Assembly (NCBI RefSeq): GCF_013377995.1
Contig: NZ_CP055305.1
Location: 1,240,001-1,304,000 of the forward strand
Source: Mannheimia pernigra
Lineage (GTDB): Bacteria; Pseudomonadota; Gammaproteobacteria; Enterobacterales; Pasteurellaceae
Reading direction: 5' to 3'
DNA: 64,000 bases
The translations under genes and the position numbers were made by a program. The notes under the pieces are model-generated. The model was not told the DNA's origin. It was given only the letters and a program-made list of their open reading frames with translations, and searched no databases. Positions 9,491 through 19,409 of the stretch are shown piece after piece (positions within the stretch are counted from its first letter, which is position 1; every line of letters begins with the position of its first letter).

Positions 9491-11029
9491 ATGTTGAAAT
9501 TTTTACAAGCGATTAAAATTGCAAAAAAATGTGCAAAAATGACCGCTTGTGTTTTGCTGATTGTCTCTTGTGATAAATTAAATAATGCTAAATCAATTTC
9601 TCAGCCACAAGTTGACACTCAACCAAGCAGCACAGAACTAAAACGAGCTATTTATTCTCCAGTATTTCAGCTCGATCCACATAAAATAAAGATGTCAGCT
9701 GATGCCGCCCCTTTGAGAGACTTACTGGTAGGGTTGATGGCATATAATACAAAAGGCGAAGTTGTGCCAGCGATTGCACAAAGTTGGTTTACCGAAGATG
9801 GAAAATCGTGGTTATTTATTTTAGATGGCAAAGCAACTTGGTCAAACGGTAAAGCGGTGACAGCACAAGACTTTGCTCAGAGCTGGCAACGTTTGATTGA
9901 TCCTAAAAATCATTCTTTACTCGCAAAATATCTCATTTATATGGGCATAGAAAATGCTAAAGCGATTATAGATCAGCAAAAGCCAATTTTAGCATTAGGG
10001 ATAAAAGCATTAAATGCTCATACGCTAGAAATTCGTCTTGACCGACCAAATCATCAGTTGCCTCAAATGTTGGCTCACGTAGCGTTATTACCAACTTATC
10101 AAGGGCAAGAGCCCCATTCTGATCATTTTGTAAGTAATGCGGCGTATCAAATTAAGCAAATATCGGATAACAAATTAATTTTGAAAGCACGATCTGAAGA
10201 TGTTCCATTTCAGCATGTAGTCTATGATTTAATGACCACTATGCAACAGGATTCGCTGTTTGATATTGTGGAAAATCCTCTGCTAAGCCAGAAGATTAAT
10301 ATTGTAAAGTTTCCACGCTTATGTTCACATTATTATGAATTTAATTTTAACGATCCTCAATTAAGTAAAAAAGAGGTTCGTGAAGCGTTACGAGCAATGG
10401 TTTCTTCAGCTAATATTGGGCAAGTATATGGCATTTTAAGCCAGTCGGTTATTCCACATCATTTAGTGAAAGAGAGAGAAAAACCGTGGCGGTCTATTAT
10501 TGTCGAGCAGCTTTTAATGAAAGCTGGGGTGAGTTTGAAAAATCCTGTAAAAATGACATTACTGTATGATGATAGCCAGATGAATAGCGATATTGCGAAT
10601 CAGATTACTCGCACATTATCTCAATCAGACTTATTTCATATTACGCCTAAAATGGTGGATTGGCAGACTGCTAATCAATTAAGAGAGAAGAAAGATTATC
10701 AGCTAATACGTTCTGGATGGTGTGCAGATTACCCTGATCCGCTCATTTTTTTGCAAAAATTTCATTCAGCCAGCCCAGATAATCACTCGAATTATAAAAA
10801 CGAAGTGGTTGATGAAAAATTAAATCGGTTACAAGCAGAAAATTTAAACCAAGAGCAACGTGCTTTACTGATTCAAGAGATTAATGATCAGCTTTATAGT
10901 GATGTTGCTGTGTTACCGCTATTTCAGTATGAACACCGTGTAGGCGTTGTTTCCTCCCTTTGGGGTATTGATTTAAATAACGATAGCGAAGTAATTTATA
11001 GTAAGGATTTAAGGCGTATTTTAGAATAA
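9491..11029 (+). CDS. Peptide/solute-binding lipoprotein of the OppA family (orphan)
   Basis: 512 residues. The N-terminus has a signal peptide ending in a lipobox LIVSC (Cys27), so it is probably a lipoprotein. Family-5 binding-protein features include LVGLMAYNTKGEVVPAIAQS, WTF-like FILDGKATWSNGKAVTAQDF and the late SGWCADYPDPLIFLQ. Such proteins capture peptides or related compounds for ABC importers, but no permease or ATPase gene is adjacent, so it must share a transporter encoded elsewhere or act alone. The spacing of 12 bp to mrp suggests cotranscription. The ligand cannot be predicted from the sequence. Confidence 0.88.
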   Translation: MLKFLQAIKIAKKCAKMTACVLLIVSCDKLNNAKSISQPQVDTQPSSTELKRAIYSPVFQLDPHKIKMSADAAPLRDLLVGLMAYNTKGEVVPAIAQSWFTEDGKSWLFILDGKATWSNGKAVTAQDFAQSWQRLIDPKNHSLLAKYLIYMGIENAKAIIDQQKPILALGIKALNAHTLEIRLDRPNHQLPQMLAHVALLPTYQGQEPHSDHFVSNAAYQIKQISDNKLILKARSEDVPFQHVVYDLMTTMQQDSLFDIVENPLLSQKINIVKFPRLCSHYYEFNFNDPQLSKKEVREALRAMVSSANIGQVYGILSQSVIPHHLVKEREKPWRSIIVEQLLMKAGVSLKNPVKMTLLYDDSQMNSDIANQITRTLSQSDLFHITPKMVDWQTANQLREKKDYQLIRSGWCADYPDPLIFLQKFHSASPDNHSNYKNEVVDEKLNRLQAENLNQEQRALLIQEINDQLYSDVAVLPLFQYEHRVGVVSSLWGIDLNNDSEVIYSKDLRRILE

Positions 11030-11041
11030 AAGGATGAATAG

Positions 11042-12139
11042 ATGAATCAACTTAATGAACAGCAACTTATTGAAATTAAAAATATTTTACAACAATTTAC
11101 TCACCCCACGTTGCAAAAAGACCTTATCGCAATGAATGCGTTTAAAAAAGCAGAATTAGGTAATGAGGTTTTACGCATTGAAATGACGATGCCATTTGCG
11201 TGGAACACTGCTTTTGCGGTATTAAAAGCAGAAACCGAAGAAAAGCTAAAAGAATTAACCCGTGCAAGGGGGGTAAAATGGGTATTAAATTACCAAATTG
11301 CGACCTTAAAGCGTGCGAATAAGCACCCAGCAGTGAATGGGGTAAAAAATATTATTGCAGTTACCTCAGGAAAAGGTGGGGTGGGAAAATCAACTACTTC
11401 GGTAAATTTAGCCCTGGCTCTGCAGGTACAAGGGGCAAGAGTAGGTATTTTAGATGCGGATATTTATGGCCCGTCTATTCCACATATGCTGGGGGCAAAA
11501 GAGCAACGCCCAACATCGCCAGATAATAAACATATCACGCCAATTACCGTTTATGGCTTACAATCTAACTCAATTGGTTATTTGATGGAAGAAGATAACG
11601 CCACCATTTGGCGTGGTCCGATGGCAAGCAGTGCGTTAAACCAATTATTAAATGAAACCTGGTGGAATGAATTGGATTATTTAGTGATTGATATGCCACC
11701 AGGTACGGGCGATATTCAGCTCACACTTTCCCAACAAATCCCCGTAACAGGTGCGGTGGTAGTGACGACACCTCAAGATATTGCATTGTTAGATGCGATA
11801 AAAGGCATTTCAATGTTTGAAAAAGTCTCTGTGCCAGTATTGGGGGTGATTGAAAATATGTCAATGCACATTTGCTCAAATTGTGGACACTCTGAGGCGA
11901 TTTTCGGCACAGGTGGGGCGGATAAAATCGCACAAAAATACAGCACGCAAGTACTCGCACAACTGCCACTACATATTCGCTTACGTGAAGATTTAGACAG
12001 CGGTGTGCCAACGGTTGTTGCAGCACCAGAACACGAAATCAGCCAAGCCTATTTAGCATTGGCTGAAAAAGTAGCGGCTGAGCTTTACTGGCAAGGCAGT
12101 GTCATTCCGTCTGAAATTATGATCCGTGAAGTGAAGTAA
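11042..12139 (+). CDS. mrp: Mrp/ApbC iron-sulfur cluster carrier ATPase
   Basis: 365 residues. An N-terminal MIP18-like domain (about residues 5-85) precedes a P-loop NTPase with the deviant Walker A GKGGVGKST near residue 108 and MPPGTGD. The CxxC pair is in MHICSNCGHSE, about residues 278-281. These proteins bind and transfer 4Fe-4S clusters to apoproteins in the cytosol. AAAGGATG precedes the ATG. The gene converges with kdkA. Confidence 0.96.
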   Translation: MNQLNEQQLIEIKNILQQFTHPTLQKDLIAMNAFKKAELGNEVLRIEMTMPFAWNTAFAVLKAETEEKLKELTRARGVKWVLNYQIATLKRANKHPAVNGVKNIIAVTSGKGGVGKSTTSVNLALALQVQGARVGILDADIYGPSIPHMLGAKEQRPTSPDNKHITPITVYGLQSNSIGYLMEEDNATIWRGPMASSALNQLLNETWWNELDYLVIDMPPGTGDIQLTLSQQIPVTGAVVVTTPQDIALLDAIKGISMFEKVSVPVLGVIENMSMHICSNCGHSEAIFGTGGADKIAQKYSTQVLAQLPLHIRLREDLDSGVPTVVAAPEHEISQAYLALAEKVAAELYWQGSVIPSEIMIREVK

Positions 12140-12202
12140 TTTTGCAAAAATAAATGGAAAATATACCGCTTGCAGCGGTCACGATCTGCAGGCGCTATAT
12201 GT

Positions 12203-12913
12203 TTATCGGGCGGAGTATCCTTTCAAAACCGCTTGCCAATTTTCCTCATTAAACAGAATATTCAACCGAGTTTGTTCTTTTTTGAACGAACGCAACAGCC
12301 TATCTAAATTGCTCTGTTTCCAACTTTCGCCTTGTTCAATACGGCATTTATCGAAATCGATCAACCAAAATTTTTCCTCATTTTCTCTCAAAATATTATG
12401 GATATTCAGATCAGAATGATGAACTTGATGATTGTGCAAACGGCGAATTAATTTTCCGATCTGTTCATATTGCTGATTTGAAAGCACTTGAGATTGCAAA
12501 ATCTTGCTTAAATCTTGTGTATTTTCTAACTTTTCCAACATAATATCAGCACGATAGCAACACAAGCTATTTTCTACTTTAATTGCGACTGGGCGAGGTA
12601 CGGGCAACTTCCAGGCTAACATCTGTTGTAGTAAGAAAAATTCTTTATAGGCTCGCGTATGTTCAAAGCGGGCGTAAAAATAGCGGTCTTTTATCAGTTT
12701 TCCAAACATCCCCCCTCGATAATAGTGACGTAACACCACATTAATGCCAAGTTCTGGCGTTGTATTTAAAAACCACGTTGTGCCACGCCCTTTTGAATAG
12801 CCTAACAAGCGGTCGGAACGTTCAATATTTTTGCAATTTAGTAAAGATTGTACACATTCTGCCTGTTCTTCAGGAATCACATCGGCATTAAAAAGATATT
12901 GGATATTTCGCAT
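12203..12913 (-). CDS. kdkA: 3-deoxy-D-manno-octulosonic acid (Kdo) kinase
   Basis: 236 residues with a kinase-like fold. VLRHYYRGGMFGK resembles the lipid A-core kinase P-loop region, HHSDLNIHNIL is the catalytic loop and LIDFDKCR holds the metal-binding Asp. KdkA phosphorylates the single Kdo residue of lipooligosaccharide at position 4, a feature of Haemophilus and Pasteurella relatives. It is transcribed toward mrp and divergently from folE, with about 100 bp between the two starts. Confidence 0.94.
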   Translation of the reverse strand: MRNIQYLFNADVIPEEQAECVQSLLNCKNIERSDRLLGYSKGRGTTWFLNTTPELGINVVLRHYYRGGMFGKLIKDRYFYARFEHTRAYKEFFLLQQMLAWKLPVPRPVAIKVENSLCCYRADIMLEKLENTQDLSKILQSQVLSNQQYEQIGKLIRRLHNHQVHHSDLNIHNILRENEEKFWLIDFDKCRIEQGESWKQSNLDRLLRSFKKEQTRLNILFNEENWQAVLKGYSAR

Positions 12914-13012
12914 AGTTTTAGGAATATTTATCGCTGAAATAGCTCATTTTAGAACTATTTTTTTTGATGTCAATTTGTTAGAATCTTCCGCTTACATTTG
13001 AGAGGTAAACCA

Positions 13013-13702
13013 ATGACAACGATCTCGCCCGAATTAAATGGTGTAGAAAATCAACTTTCTCCCGAAGCTCAAAAAGTTCGCCAAGCCTTATTGATAAAAG
13101 GCATTGAAACGCCAACCGTCGCCCATAAAAAAGATAAAGATAGTCGTCGTGCAGAAATTCAACAGCATATGCACGCAGTGTTAGAACTGCTTGGCTTAGA
13201 TTTAACAGATGATAGCTTAGAGGAAACCCCTCATCGCCTTGCCAAAATGTATGTAGATGAGATTTTTAGCGGTCTTGATTATGCCACTTTTCCGAAAATC
13301 ACGAATATTGAAAACCGAATGAACGTCAGTGAGATGGTATTAGTTGATGATATTACGCTGACTTCAACCTGTGAGCATCATTTTGTCACCATTGATGGCA
13401 AAGTTGCCGTGGCGTATTACCCGAAAAAATGGGTGATTGGGCTTTCTAAAATCAACCGTGTGGTGCAATTTTTCGCTCAACGTCCGCAAGTGCAAGAGCG
13501 TTTTACCGAGCAAATTTTAACCGCATTTCAAACTATTTTAGAAACAGATGATGTGGCAGTTTATGTGAAAGCCACGCACTTTTGTGTGAAATGTCGTGGG
13601 GTAAAAGATACCAATAGCTATACTGTTACTTCGGCATTTGGCGGTGTGTTCTTAGAAGATAGAGAAACGCGTAAAGAGTTTTTAGGTTTATTAAATAAAT
13701 AA
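13013..13702 (+). CDS. folE: GTP cyclohydrolase I
   Basis: FolE converts GTP to 7,8-dihydroneopterin triphosphate, the first step of folate synthesis. I chose the ATG at 13013, with GAGAGGTAAACC just upstream, over a TTG at 12998; this gives 229 residues. Zinc ligands are visible in TSTCEHHF and [11 protein letters not shown]. The C-terminal RKEFL is typical. folB, a later enzyme of the same pathway, lies at 23.5 kb in the window but is not linked. Confidence 0.97.
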   Translation: MTTISPELNGVENQLSPEAQKVRQALLIKGIETPTVAHKKDKDSRRAEIQQHMHAVLELLGLDLTDDSLEETPHRLAKMYVDEIFSGLDYATFPKITNIENRMNVSEMVLVDDITLTSTCEHHFVTIDGKVAVAYYPKKWVIGLSKINRVVQFFAQRPQVQERFTEQILTAFQTILETDDVAVYVKATHFCVKCRGVKDTNSYTVTSAFGGVFLEDRETRKEFLGLLNK

Positions 13703-13711
13703 TTTAATATC

Positions 13712-13760
13712 GCAAGCGGTAAGATTTTCGCAAAATTTTGCAAAAATTCTACCGCTTGTT
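13712..13760. terminator. Inverted pair of uptake signal sequences acting as terminator after folE
   Basis: GCAAGCGGTA and its complement TACCGCTTG flank an A/T-rich centre with TTTTGCAAAA, giving a long hairpin between folE and truA. Inverted uptake-signal pairs commonly sit downstream of Pasteurellaceae genes as terminators. Confidence 0.7.
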
Positions 13761-13774
13761 TATTGGGCTGAGTA

Positions 13775-14560
13775 ATGAAAATCGCATTAGGCATTGAATA
13801 TGACGGCAGCCGCTATTTTGGCTGGCAACGACAAGAAACCGTAGAGAGTGTGCAACAAAAGCTAGAACAAGCTTTATCGGTTGTGGCAAATTCGCCTGTG
13901 GACGTGTTTTGTGCTGGCAGAACCGATGCTGGCGTACACGGCACAGGGCAGGTAGTGCATTTTGAGACGGATGCTAATCGACCGCTGCAAAGTTGGTGTT
14001 TTGGTACAAACGCTCATTTGCCCGATGATATTGCAGTGAAATGGGCGGTAGACGTGAGCGATGATTTTCACGCTCGCTTTAGTGCGACCGCCCGCCGTTA
14101 TCGTTACATTATTTTTAACAACAAATTACGTTCCGCTATTCTGCCAAAAGGCGTTACCCACTTTCATTTTCCGCTAGATGAAACCAAAATGCACCAAGCA
14201 GGGCAGTATTTATTAGGCGAGAATGATTTCTCTTCTTTCCGTGCGGCAAAATGCCAATCAAACACGCCGTGGCGGAATATCCACCATTTAAATGTTTTCC
14301 GCCAAGGCAATTATGTGATTGTCGATATTCAAGCGAATGCTTTTGTGCATCATATGGTCAGAAATATTGTTGGTACGCTTCTTGAAATCGGGCAGGGCAG
14401 GCAGCCTGTGGAATGGGCAAAATGGGTGCTAGAGCAACGAGATCGTGAAAAAGCAGCGCCAACTGCGAAAGCAGAAGGTTTATATTTAGTGGAAGTGCAT
14501 TACCCAGAGCATTTTGGTATTCCGAAAACGGCATTAGGCCCCCTGTTTTTGGCAGATTAA
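13775..14560 (+). CDS. truA: tRNA pseudouridine(38-40) synthase TruA
   Basis: 261 residues. The N-terminal [15 protein letters not shown] and the catalytic [18 protein letters not shown], whose first Asp (about residue 52) is the nucleophile, are diagnostic. TruA modifies uridines 38-40 in the anticodon stem-loop of many tRNAs. The C-terminal [15 protein letters not shown] is conserved. It converges with copA across an inverted uptake-signal hairpin. Confidence 0.98.
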   Translation: MKIALGIEYDGSRYFGWQRQETVESVQQKLEQALSVVANSPVDVFCAGRTDAGVHGTGQVVHFETDANRPLQSWCFGTNAHLPDDIAVKWAVDVSDDFHARFSATARRYRYIIFNNKLRSAILPKGVTHFHFPLDETKMHQAGQYLLGENDFSSFRAAKCQSNTPWRNIHHLNVFRQGNYVIVDIQANAFVHHMVRNIVGTLLEIGQGRQPVEWAKWVLEQRDREKAAPTAKAEGLYLVEVHYPEHFGIPKTALGPLFLAD

Positions 14561-14565
14561 TTAAA

Positions 14566-14610
14566 ACAAGCGGTTGAATTTGTCAATTATTTTGCAAATC
14601 CAACCGCTTG
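14566..14610. terminator. Inverted uptake-signal hairpin between truA and copA
   Basis: CAAGCGGTTG and CAACCGCTTG form the stem, with TTTTGCAAAT between. It lies between two convergent genes and probably stops transcription from both sides. Confidence 0.72.
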
Positions 14611-14612
14611 AA

Positions 14613-16766
14613 TTATTTCAACAATCTTTGGCTATTCAGCACTACCGTAATAGAGGATAATGTCATCGCAATCGCAGCAATCATCGGGTTGAGTAGCCAA
14701 CCAGTAAACGGATAAAGTACTCCTGCAGCGACAGGAATCGCAACGATATTGTAGAAAAAAGCACCAATCAAGCTCTGTTTCATATTTTGTAGCACACGTT
14801 TTGAGAAAGGGACGATTTGGATCACTGGCTCTAATCCGCTTTTCATTAGGGAAAGATCGGCGGTTTCCACCGCAATATCCGAGCCGTTGTGCATCGCAAT
14901 ACCAACATTCGCTTGGGCGATAGCTGGCGCATCGTTAATGCCATCGCCAATCATTACGACCTTTTTTCCTTCAGCCTGCAACTGACGAATTTTTTCGGCT
15001 TTTTGCTCTGGTAATACTTCAGCAATCACGCCATTTAAGCTCAACTCTTTAGCAAAATAGTCAGCCGTTTCTTGGCTATCGCCTGTCAGCATCAAGCATT
15101 GATAACCTTCAGCTTGGAACTGTTGGATTGTAGATTTTGCTTCAGGACGAAGTTGATCTTGCACCGAAATGCTACCAACGACCTCATCATTAACTGCAAC
15201 ATAAATAAGTGTGGCAGTACAAGCGGTGGTTTTTTCCCAAAAATTTACAAATAAGGCATTGCCGATTTTAATGTTATCTTCTCCCACTTTGCCTTGAATG
15301 CCTAATCCTTTTTCCACTTGAATTTCACTTACCTCGCAAGCGGTCTGATTTTTCGCATATTTTACAATCGCTTTCGCAATAGGGTGAGAGGTGTGTTGCT
15401 CTAAACTTTTGGCAAGAGCAATCAAATGATTTTTATCAAAATCATTGAATGTAATGACTTTCGTAACCTCCATTTGCCCTGTGGTAAGCGTGCCAGTTTT
15501 ATCGAAAACTAAAGTATCAATTTCGCTCCCTGCTTGTAAGGCTTGAATATTTCTGACCAATACGCCAAATTCTGCCGCACGAGCTACACCCGCAATGGTG
15601 GAAAGCGGAATAGCTAATCCCAACGCACAAGGGCAAGCAATGATTAATATGGTGGTAAAAATAGAAAGTACAAAGGTGAAATCTTGCCCAACAAGAAGCC
15701 AAATCAAGGAGGCAAGTAAAGCGATAGAAACCACTACAGGCACAAACACAGCAGCGACTTTATCGACAAATTGAGCCAGTGGCGGCTTGCTACTTTGTGC
15801 GTGGCGAACGGCATTGATGACACGGGCGAGAGCGGTTTGAGAGCCGACTTGTTCGGCAATGTAAATGCCTGAACCATCTTGCACCAGCGTACCGGCTCGG
15901 ATTTTATCGCCTATTTTTTTCTCAATCGGTAATGCTTCGCCTGTAAGCATTGATTCATCAACCCAAATTGAGCCGCTTGCTAAAATACCATCAACCGCTA
16001 GACGATCACCTGTTAAAGCTTGCACTCGCATTGCAGGCTTAATGCCTTTCGCTGGAATAGTTTTTGCAATATTTTCTTCAAAAATGACTGCTTGTTTCGG
16101 GGCGAGATCGAGTAATTTTTCCAATGCAAGGGAAGAGCGTTGTTTGGTTTTAAGTTCAAGATATTTCCCTAAATTGATAAAGCCGATAATCATCACACTC
16201 GCCTCAAAATAGATGTGAGCATTCGGTTGAGGAAACAGCATAAGCCAAAATGAATAAAGCCAAGCTATGCCAGTGCTGATGGCGACTAACACGTCCATAT
16301 TCGCAGAGCGGTTTTTGAGTGCGCTATAAGCTCCGACAAAAAAATCCCTGCCTGAAAAATACATCGTAGCCAAACTGATTACCGCCCAGCCAAACCAAAG
16401 GAGGCGGTTATTTTCATCAATGATCATTCCTTTGTATAAGCCGAAAGCGATTAAACCAAATCCCACCAAAAGAGCCGTAATAAATTGGGCTAATTTAAGT
16501 TTTAATATACGTTGAGTTTGGGCTTGCTGCTTTTCTCTGCGGGCATCTTCGCTTTCTAAAATTTCTGCTCCAAAGCCGATTTTGGTCACAGCAGCGACTA
16601 ATGCTTGGGGGGCGGCATTGCCTTGCACAAAAGCAGTATGATCGGCAAGATTAACCGAGGCGAATTCTACATTCTCCACTTTCAGCAAGATTTTTTCCAC
16701 ACGGCGAACGCAAGCCGCACAGTGCATACCATCAATTAAAAGTTGTTGTTCGTTTGAGTTTGTCAT
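14613..16766 (-). CDS. copA: Copper-exporting P1B-type ATPase CopA
   Basis: About 717 residues from the ATG at 16766; a GTG at 16793 would add nine residues of little family likeness (CPYIHYIQ). Domains in order: one heavy-metal-associated domain with MHCAAC near the N-terminus, membrane segments, the actuator loop with MLTGEALP, the metal-binding ACPCALGLAIP in the membrane (CPC, specific for Cu+), the phosphorylation motif FDKTGTLTTG, and VMIGDGINDAPA. It pumps Cu+ from cytosol to periplasm. It follows copZ and a DUF411 gene on the minus strand, after a 121-bp gap containing an uptake-signal core and short palindromes. Confidence 0.96.
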   Translation of the reverse strand: MTNSNEQQLLIDGMHCAACVRRVEKILLKVENVEFASVNLADHTAFVQGNAAPQALVAAVTKIGFGAEILESEDARREKQQAQTQRILKLKLAQFITALLVGFGLIAFGLYKGMIIDENNRLLWFGWAVISLATMYFSGRDFFVGAYSALKNRSANMDVLVAISTGIAWLYSFWLMLFPQPNAHIYFEASVMIIGFINLGKYLELKTKQRSSLALEKLLDLAPKQAVIFEENIAKTIPAKGIKPAMRVQALTGDRLAVDGILASGSIWVDESMLTGEALPIEKKIGDKIRAGTLVQDGSGIYIAEQVGSQTALARVINAVRHAQSSKPPLAQFVDKVAAVFVPVVVSIALLASLIWLLVGQDFTFVLSIFTTILIIACPCALGLAIPLSTIAGVARAAEFGVLVRNIQALQAGSEIDTLVFDKTGTLTTGQMEVTKVITFNDFDKNHLIALAKSLEQHTSHPIAKAIVKYAKNQTACEVSEIQVEKGLGIQGKVGEDNIKIGNALFVNFWEKTTACTATLIYVAVNDEVVGSISVQDQLRPEAKSTIQQFQAEGYQCLMLTGDSQETADYFAKELSLNGVIAEVLPEQKAEKIRQLQAEGKKVVMIGDGINDAPAIAQANVGIAMHNGSDIAVETADLSLMKSGLEPVIQIVPFSKRVLQNMKQSLIGAFFYNIVAIPVAAGVLYPFTGWLLNPMIAAIAMTLSSITVVLNSQRLLK

Positions 16767-16887
16767 TTGTATGTAATGAATGTAGGGACACACTGCGTGC
16801 GTCCTAAAAAATGTAAAATTTTAGTGAAAATTGACCGCTTGTAGATAGATTTTGGGCGTATGCAATACGCCATACATACAGGTATAA

Positions 16888-17091
16888 TTACGCTAATTTT
16901 GCTTCAAAACCAATATCTTCAACCGCAGCGATTAAGGTTTCAGCATTCGCAGATCCCTCTAGCACCGCCATTTGGTTTTCTAAGGTGACGCTAACTTGGC
17001 TCACACCTTCTACTTCGTTTAACGCTTTTTCGACACTTTTCACACAATTTCCGCAGTGCAAGCCATCAAGTTGTAATTTGATTGTCATCAT
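16888..17091 (-). CDS. copZ: Copper chaperone CopZ-like heavy-metal-associated protein
   Basis: 67 residues forming a single HMA domain with the metal-binding motif GLHCGNC near residue 10 and the typical VEGVSQVSVTLEN strand. It probably carries Cu+ to CopA. Its start overlaps the stop of the DUF411 gene by 4 bases (ATGA), indicating translational coupling. The copper specificity is inferred from the neighbouring CPC-type ATPase and CueR-type regulator. Confidence 0.9.
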   Translation of the reverse strand: MMTIKLQLDGLHCGNCVKSVEKALNEVEGVSQVSVTLENQMAVLEGSANAETLIAAVEDIGFEAKLA

Positions 17092-17555
17092 TTTCTCCTA
17101 TTATCATTATGCGTGTTAAAAATGCTAGTTGAACCGTCTTTTTTCAATAGTAAAACATCATATTTTTCTTTTACACCACGGTGTTTGGGCTGATCCATTC
17201 CTGGCGAACCAATTGGCATTTCAGGCACAATCAGCCCAGCCGCATCAGCTGGTTTTTCTTTTAATAAACGTTGGATATCTTCGGCAGGCACGTGTCCTTC
17301 AATAAGATAGCCATCTACCATTGCGGTATGGCAGGCTTGTAATTGGGGCTGTAAATTGAGCTTATTATGTATAATTTGGTTACCAGTATCGTTGGCTCTC
17401 ACCTCAAAACCATTTTCTTTTAAATGGTCGATCCAAAAATTACAACAGCCACAGGTTGGGCTTTTCCACACTTCTACCGTAGATTGTGCATAAGCCAATG
17501 AAAATAAGGCTGTGGTTGCCCACAGACTGGCTGTTTTAAATAGTGTTGATTTCAT
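17088..17555 (-). CDS. DUF411 periplasmic metal-binding protein
   Basis: 155 residues. An N-terminal signal peptide ends near AYAQS (about residues 1-24). The motif SPTCGCCNFW provides a cysteine cluster, and LQACHTAMVDGYLIEGHVP is the conserved DUF411 core. Members are found in copper and silver resistance loci; a role in periplasmic copper binding is likely but not proven. It is the first gene of the operon with copZ and copA and lies just downstream of the CueR-type promoter. AAGGAGCTTGAG precedes the ATG. Confidence 0.88.
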   Translation of the reverse strand: MKSTLFKTASLWATTALFSLAYAQSTVEVWKSPTCGCCNFWIDHLKENGFEVRANDTGNQIIHNKLNLQPQLQACHTAMVDGYLIEGHVPAEDIQRLLKEKPADAAGLIVPEMPIGSPGMDQPKHRGVKEKYDVLLLKKDGSTSIFNTHNDNRRK

Positions 17556-17601
17556 CTCAAGCTCCTTATATCAAAACGTGACAAATTGAAGATTTATCTA
17601 T

Positions 17602-17632
17602 ATGCTAAACCCTAACCTTAGGTTAAAGTCAA
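17602..17632 (-). promoter_or_regulatory. CueR-type promoter of the copper operon
   Basis: On the minus strand TTGACT (17627-17632) and TAGCAT (17602-17607) are separated by 19 bp, the overlong spacer that MerR-family activators untwist. Inside the spacer lies the palindrome TAACCTAAGGTTA (17613-17625). It sits between the divergent DUF411 gene and the cueR gene. This is read directly from the sequence; binding by the adjacent regulator is inferred. Confidence 0.78.
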
Positions 17633-17641
17633 GAGGGAAAA

Positions 17642-18031
17642 ATGAATATCAGCCAAGCCGCCGAAAAAACAGGATTATCCACCAAACAAATTCGAGACTA
17701 TGAAAAAGGCGGGCTGCTTCCTGCTCCAAGTCGTACACAATCGGGGTATCGTTTTTATAATGAAGCGGATTTAGATCGATTGTTTTTTATTGGTAATGCA
17801 AGAAAAGTGGGCTTCTCTCTTGCTCAAATTACCGCATTATTGAAATTAAATGACAATCCAAATCGCACCAGCCGAGAGGTAAAACAACTGACCGATCAAC
17901 ATATTGCGGAGCTGGAACAAAAAATCAATGACTTAAACGAAATGCTTAAATTACTCAGAAGCTGGAGTCGTACTTGTTGTGGCAACAACAGCCCTGAGTG
18001 TTCGATTTTAAATGGATTGAGAGATCATTGA
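17642..18031 (+). CDS. cueR: MerR-family copper-responsive regulator, CueR-type
   Basis: 129 residues. The N-terminal winged helix NISQAAEKTGLSTKQIRDYE is typical of MerR proteins, followed by a dimerising coiled coil. The C-terminal effector loop is CCGNNSPEC, a C-x7-C arrangement as in CueR, which binds one Cu+ in a linear site. It is transcribed away from the copper operon and shares its operator region. GAGGGAAA precedes the ATG. It should activate export of Cu+ by CopA. Confidence 0.9.
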   Translation: MNISQAAEKTGLSTKQIRDYEKGGLLPAPSRTQSGYRFYNEADLDRLFFIGNARKVGFSLAQITALLKLNDNPNRTSREVKQLTDQHIAELEQKINDLNEMLKLLRSWSRTCCGNNSPECSILNGLRDH

Positions 18032-18245
18032 GCTAAAAATGCAGTAAAATAGAATGACTTTAGTCTATAGGTAAAATTTATGACAAATAATCAAAAACGA
18101 ACCTTATTTGCTTCACAATAAGGTGGACTCAATGATGACGTTTCTAAAAAATTGGCGGAGAGTGGAAGCTATAAATAGCTATACGAGCGGTCATATTTCA
18201 CTAAATATTGCAAATTTTCGTGGAAACTAACCGCTTGTAAAATTA

Positions 18246-19409
18246 TCATTTGTTTCCTTTTGCTCGATTATGGCTGATACACAACATTTCGCAGTTTTCT
18301 GCTCCAGTTAACCCTCCTTTACTCCAGGCACTAACGTGGTCGGCTTCCATCTCTTTTAATGTCCAAATTTTGGTTTTATTGTTATTATCGCTCACAGCAC
18401 ACAATGGGCAGTTAGAGTGATTGGCTACTTTGGCTTTTTCGGTTTGCTTGCTATAGGTATCTTTTTTTGTTTTGTCGTCAAAAATCCGAATATCTAGCAA
18501 ACGTTTATCTGTCATTCCGCCCAATACATGTTCCCAAATACCTTTATGGTTTTTCACACAAGGGTCATCATACAAGCGGTCAATTTCAGCATTAATTTTG
18601 CTTAAATCATAAGCTTGCTTGCCATAATTTTCATAAAGTCTGCCCCATTCTAAACCACACATCTCTTTTTTAGCATCAAAGAATGTGGTATTTACCCAAT
18701 CAATCACGGTAGTAAAGTAAGTTTTCAATTCAGCGATATTCTCATCAAAACGATGGCGACTCATATAATCACTGATATTTCCCTTGCTTACCCAATTTAA
18801 CGCACAAGCCAAAAAATCTTGGCGAATAACTGAACCTTTCACAAATGCCGACCATTTTTGCACATTGGCATTTTGAGAATTGCTAAATTCTGCTTTAGCA
18901 AGGGTGACAAATGAGCCTGAATAAACAGCATTTAATAATTCTTGCTCATTGAGTGGTACGCCTGCGATATTAATGGTTTTAAACCACTCTTTAATTTCGC
19001 TTTCAGTGCCTTTGCATTCATAAATTAATAACGTGGTATTTAAAATGAATTGGCGTTTATCTTCAGGTAAACTGGAAAAATAACAAGGGATATTATTTTC
19101 ATCTAAAACGGCAAATTTATTCGTAACAAATCGCCCAATACTGGTAATGCGTTGCTGACCGTCCAATACTTCAAATTTATCATCATCTGTTTGATTAAAA
19201 TAAATCAAACCAAGTGGATAGCCTTTCAAAATAGAGTGAATAACCGCCACATCTTTTTTACCGTCCGCATAAATATAATTGCGTTGGTATTCGGGTTGAA
19301 TGGTTAATTTACCGTTTAAACCAAATAAGCCTTTGCCTTCAAGTTCGTTATATTGAAAACCTTCGCATAACTTAGCAATTGTAATCTGAGTGTTTAATCT
19401 GGTTTTCAT
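18246..19409 (-). CDS. DUF262 (GmrSD/ParB-like) protein with C-terminal HNH nuclease
   Basis: 387 residues. The N-terminal DUF262 domain shows [11 protein letters not shown] (about residues 37-47) and the DGQQRITS motif near residue 83, which in this fold is associated with nucleotide hydrolysis. The C-terminal 55 residues form an HNH nuclease with [16 protein letters not shown] and [16 protein letters not shown]. The gene starts inside the methyltransferase stop (ATGA overlap at 19406-19409), so the two proteins should be made together. It is probably the cleaving partner of the methyltransferase in a restriction-like defence unit. DUF262 nucleases elsewhere cut modified DNA, so the specificity here (unmodified or modified) is open. 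An uptake-signal core lies inside the gene near 18583. Confidence 0.85.
   Translation of the reverse strand: MKTRLNTQITIAKLCEGFQYNELEGKGLFGLNGKLTIQPEYQRNYIYADGKKDVAVIHSILKGYPLGLIYFNQTDDDKFEVLDGQQRITSIGRFVTNKFAVLDENNIPCYFSSLPEDKRQFILNTTLLIYECKGTESEIKEWFKTINIAGVPLNEQELLNAVYSGSFVTLAKAEFSNSQNANVQKWSAFVKGSVIRQDFLACALNWVSKGNISDYMSRHRFDENIAELKTYFTTVIDWVNTTFFDAKKEMCGLEWGRLYENYGKQAYDLSKINAEIDRLYDDPCVKNHKGIWEHVLGGMTDKRLLDIRIFDDKTKKDTYSKQTEKAKVANHSNCPLCAVSDNNNKTKIWTLKEMEADHVSAWSKGGLTGAENCEMLCISHNRAKGNK

Noticed and set aside
12140..12202. Possible terminator between mrp and kdkA
   Set aside because: Short complementary pieces (CCGCTTGCAGCGG) exist but no T-run or convincing stem length; left uncalled.
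18060..18170. Short ORF beginning MTNNQKRTLFASQ followed, after a stop, by GGLNDDVSKKLAESGSYK in the same frame
   Set aside because: It looks like the remnant of a small gene, but both pieces are too short and no family was recognised, so it is not listed as a feature.
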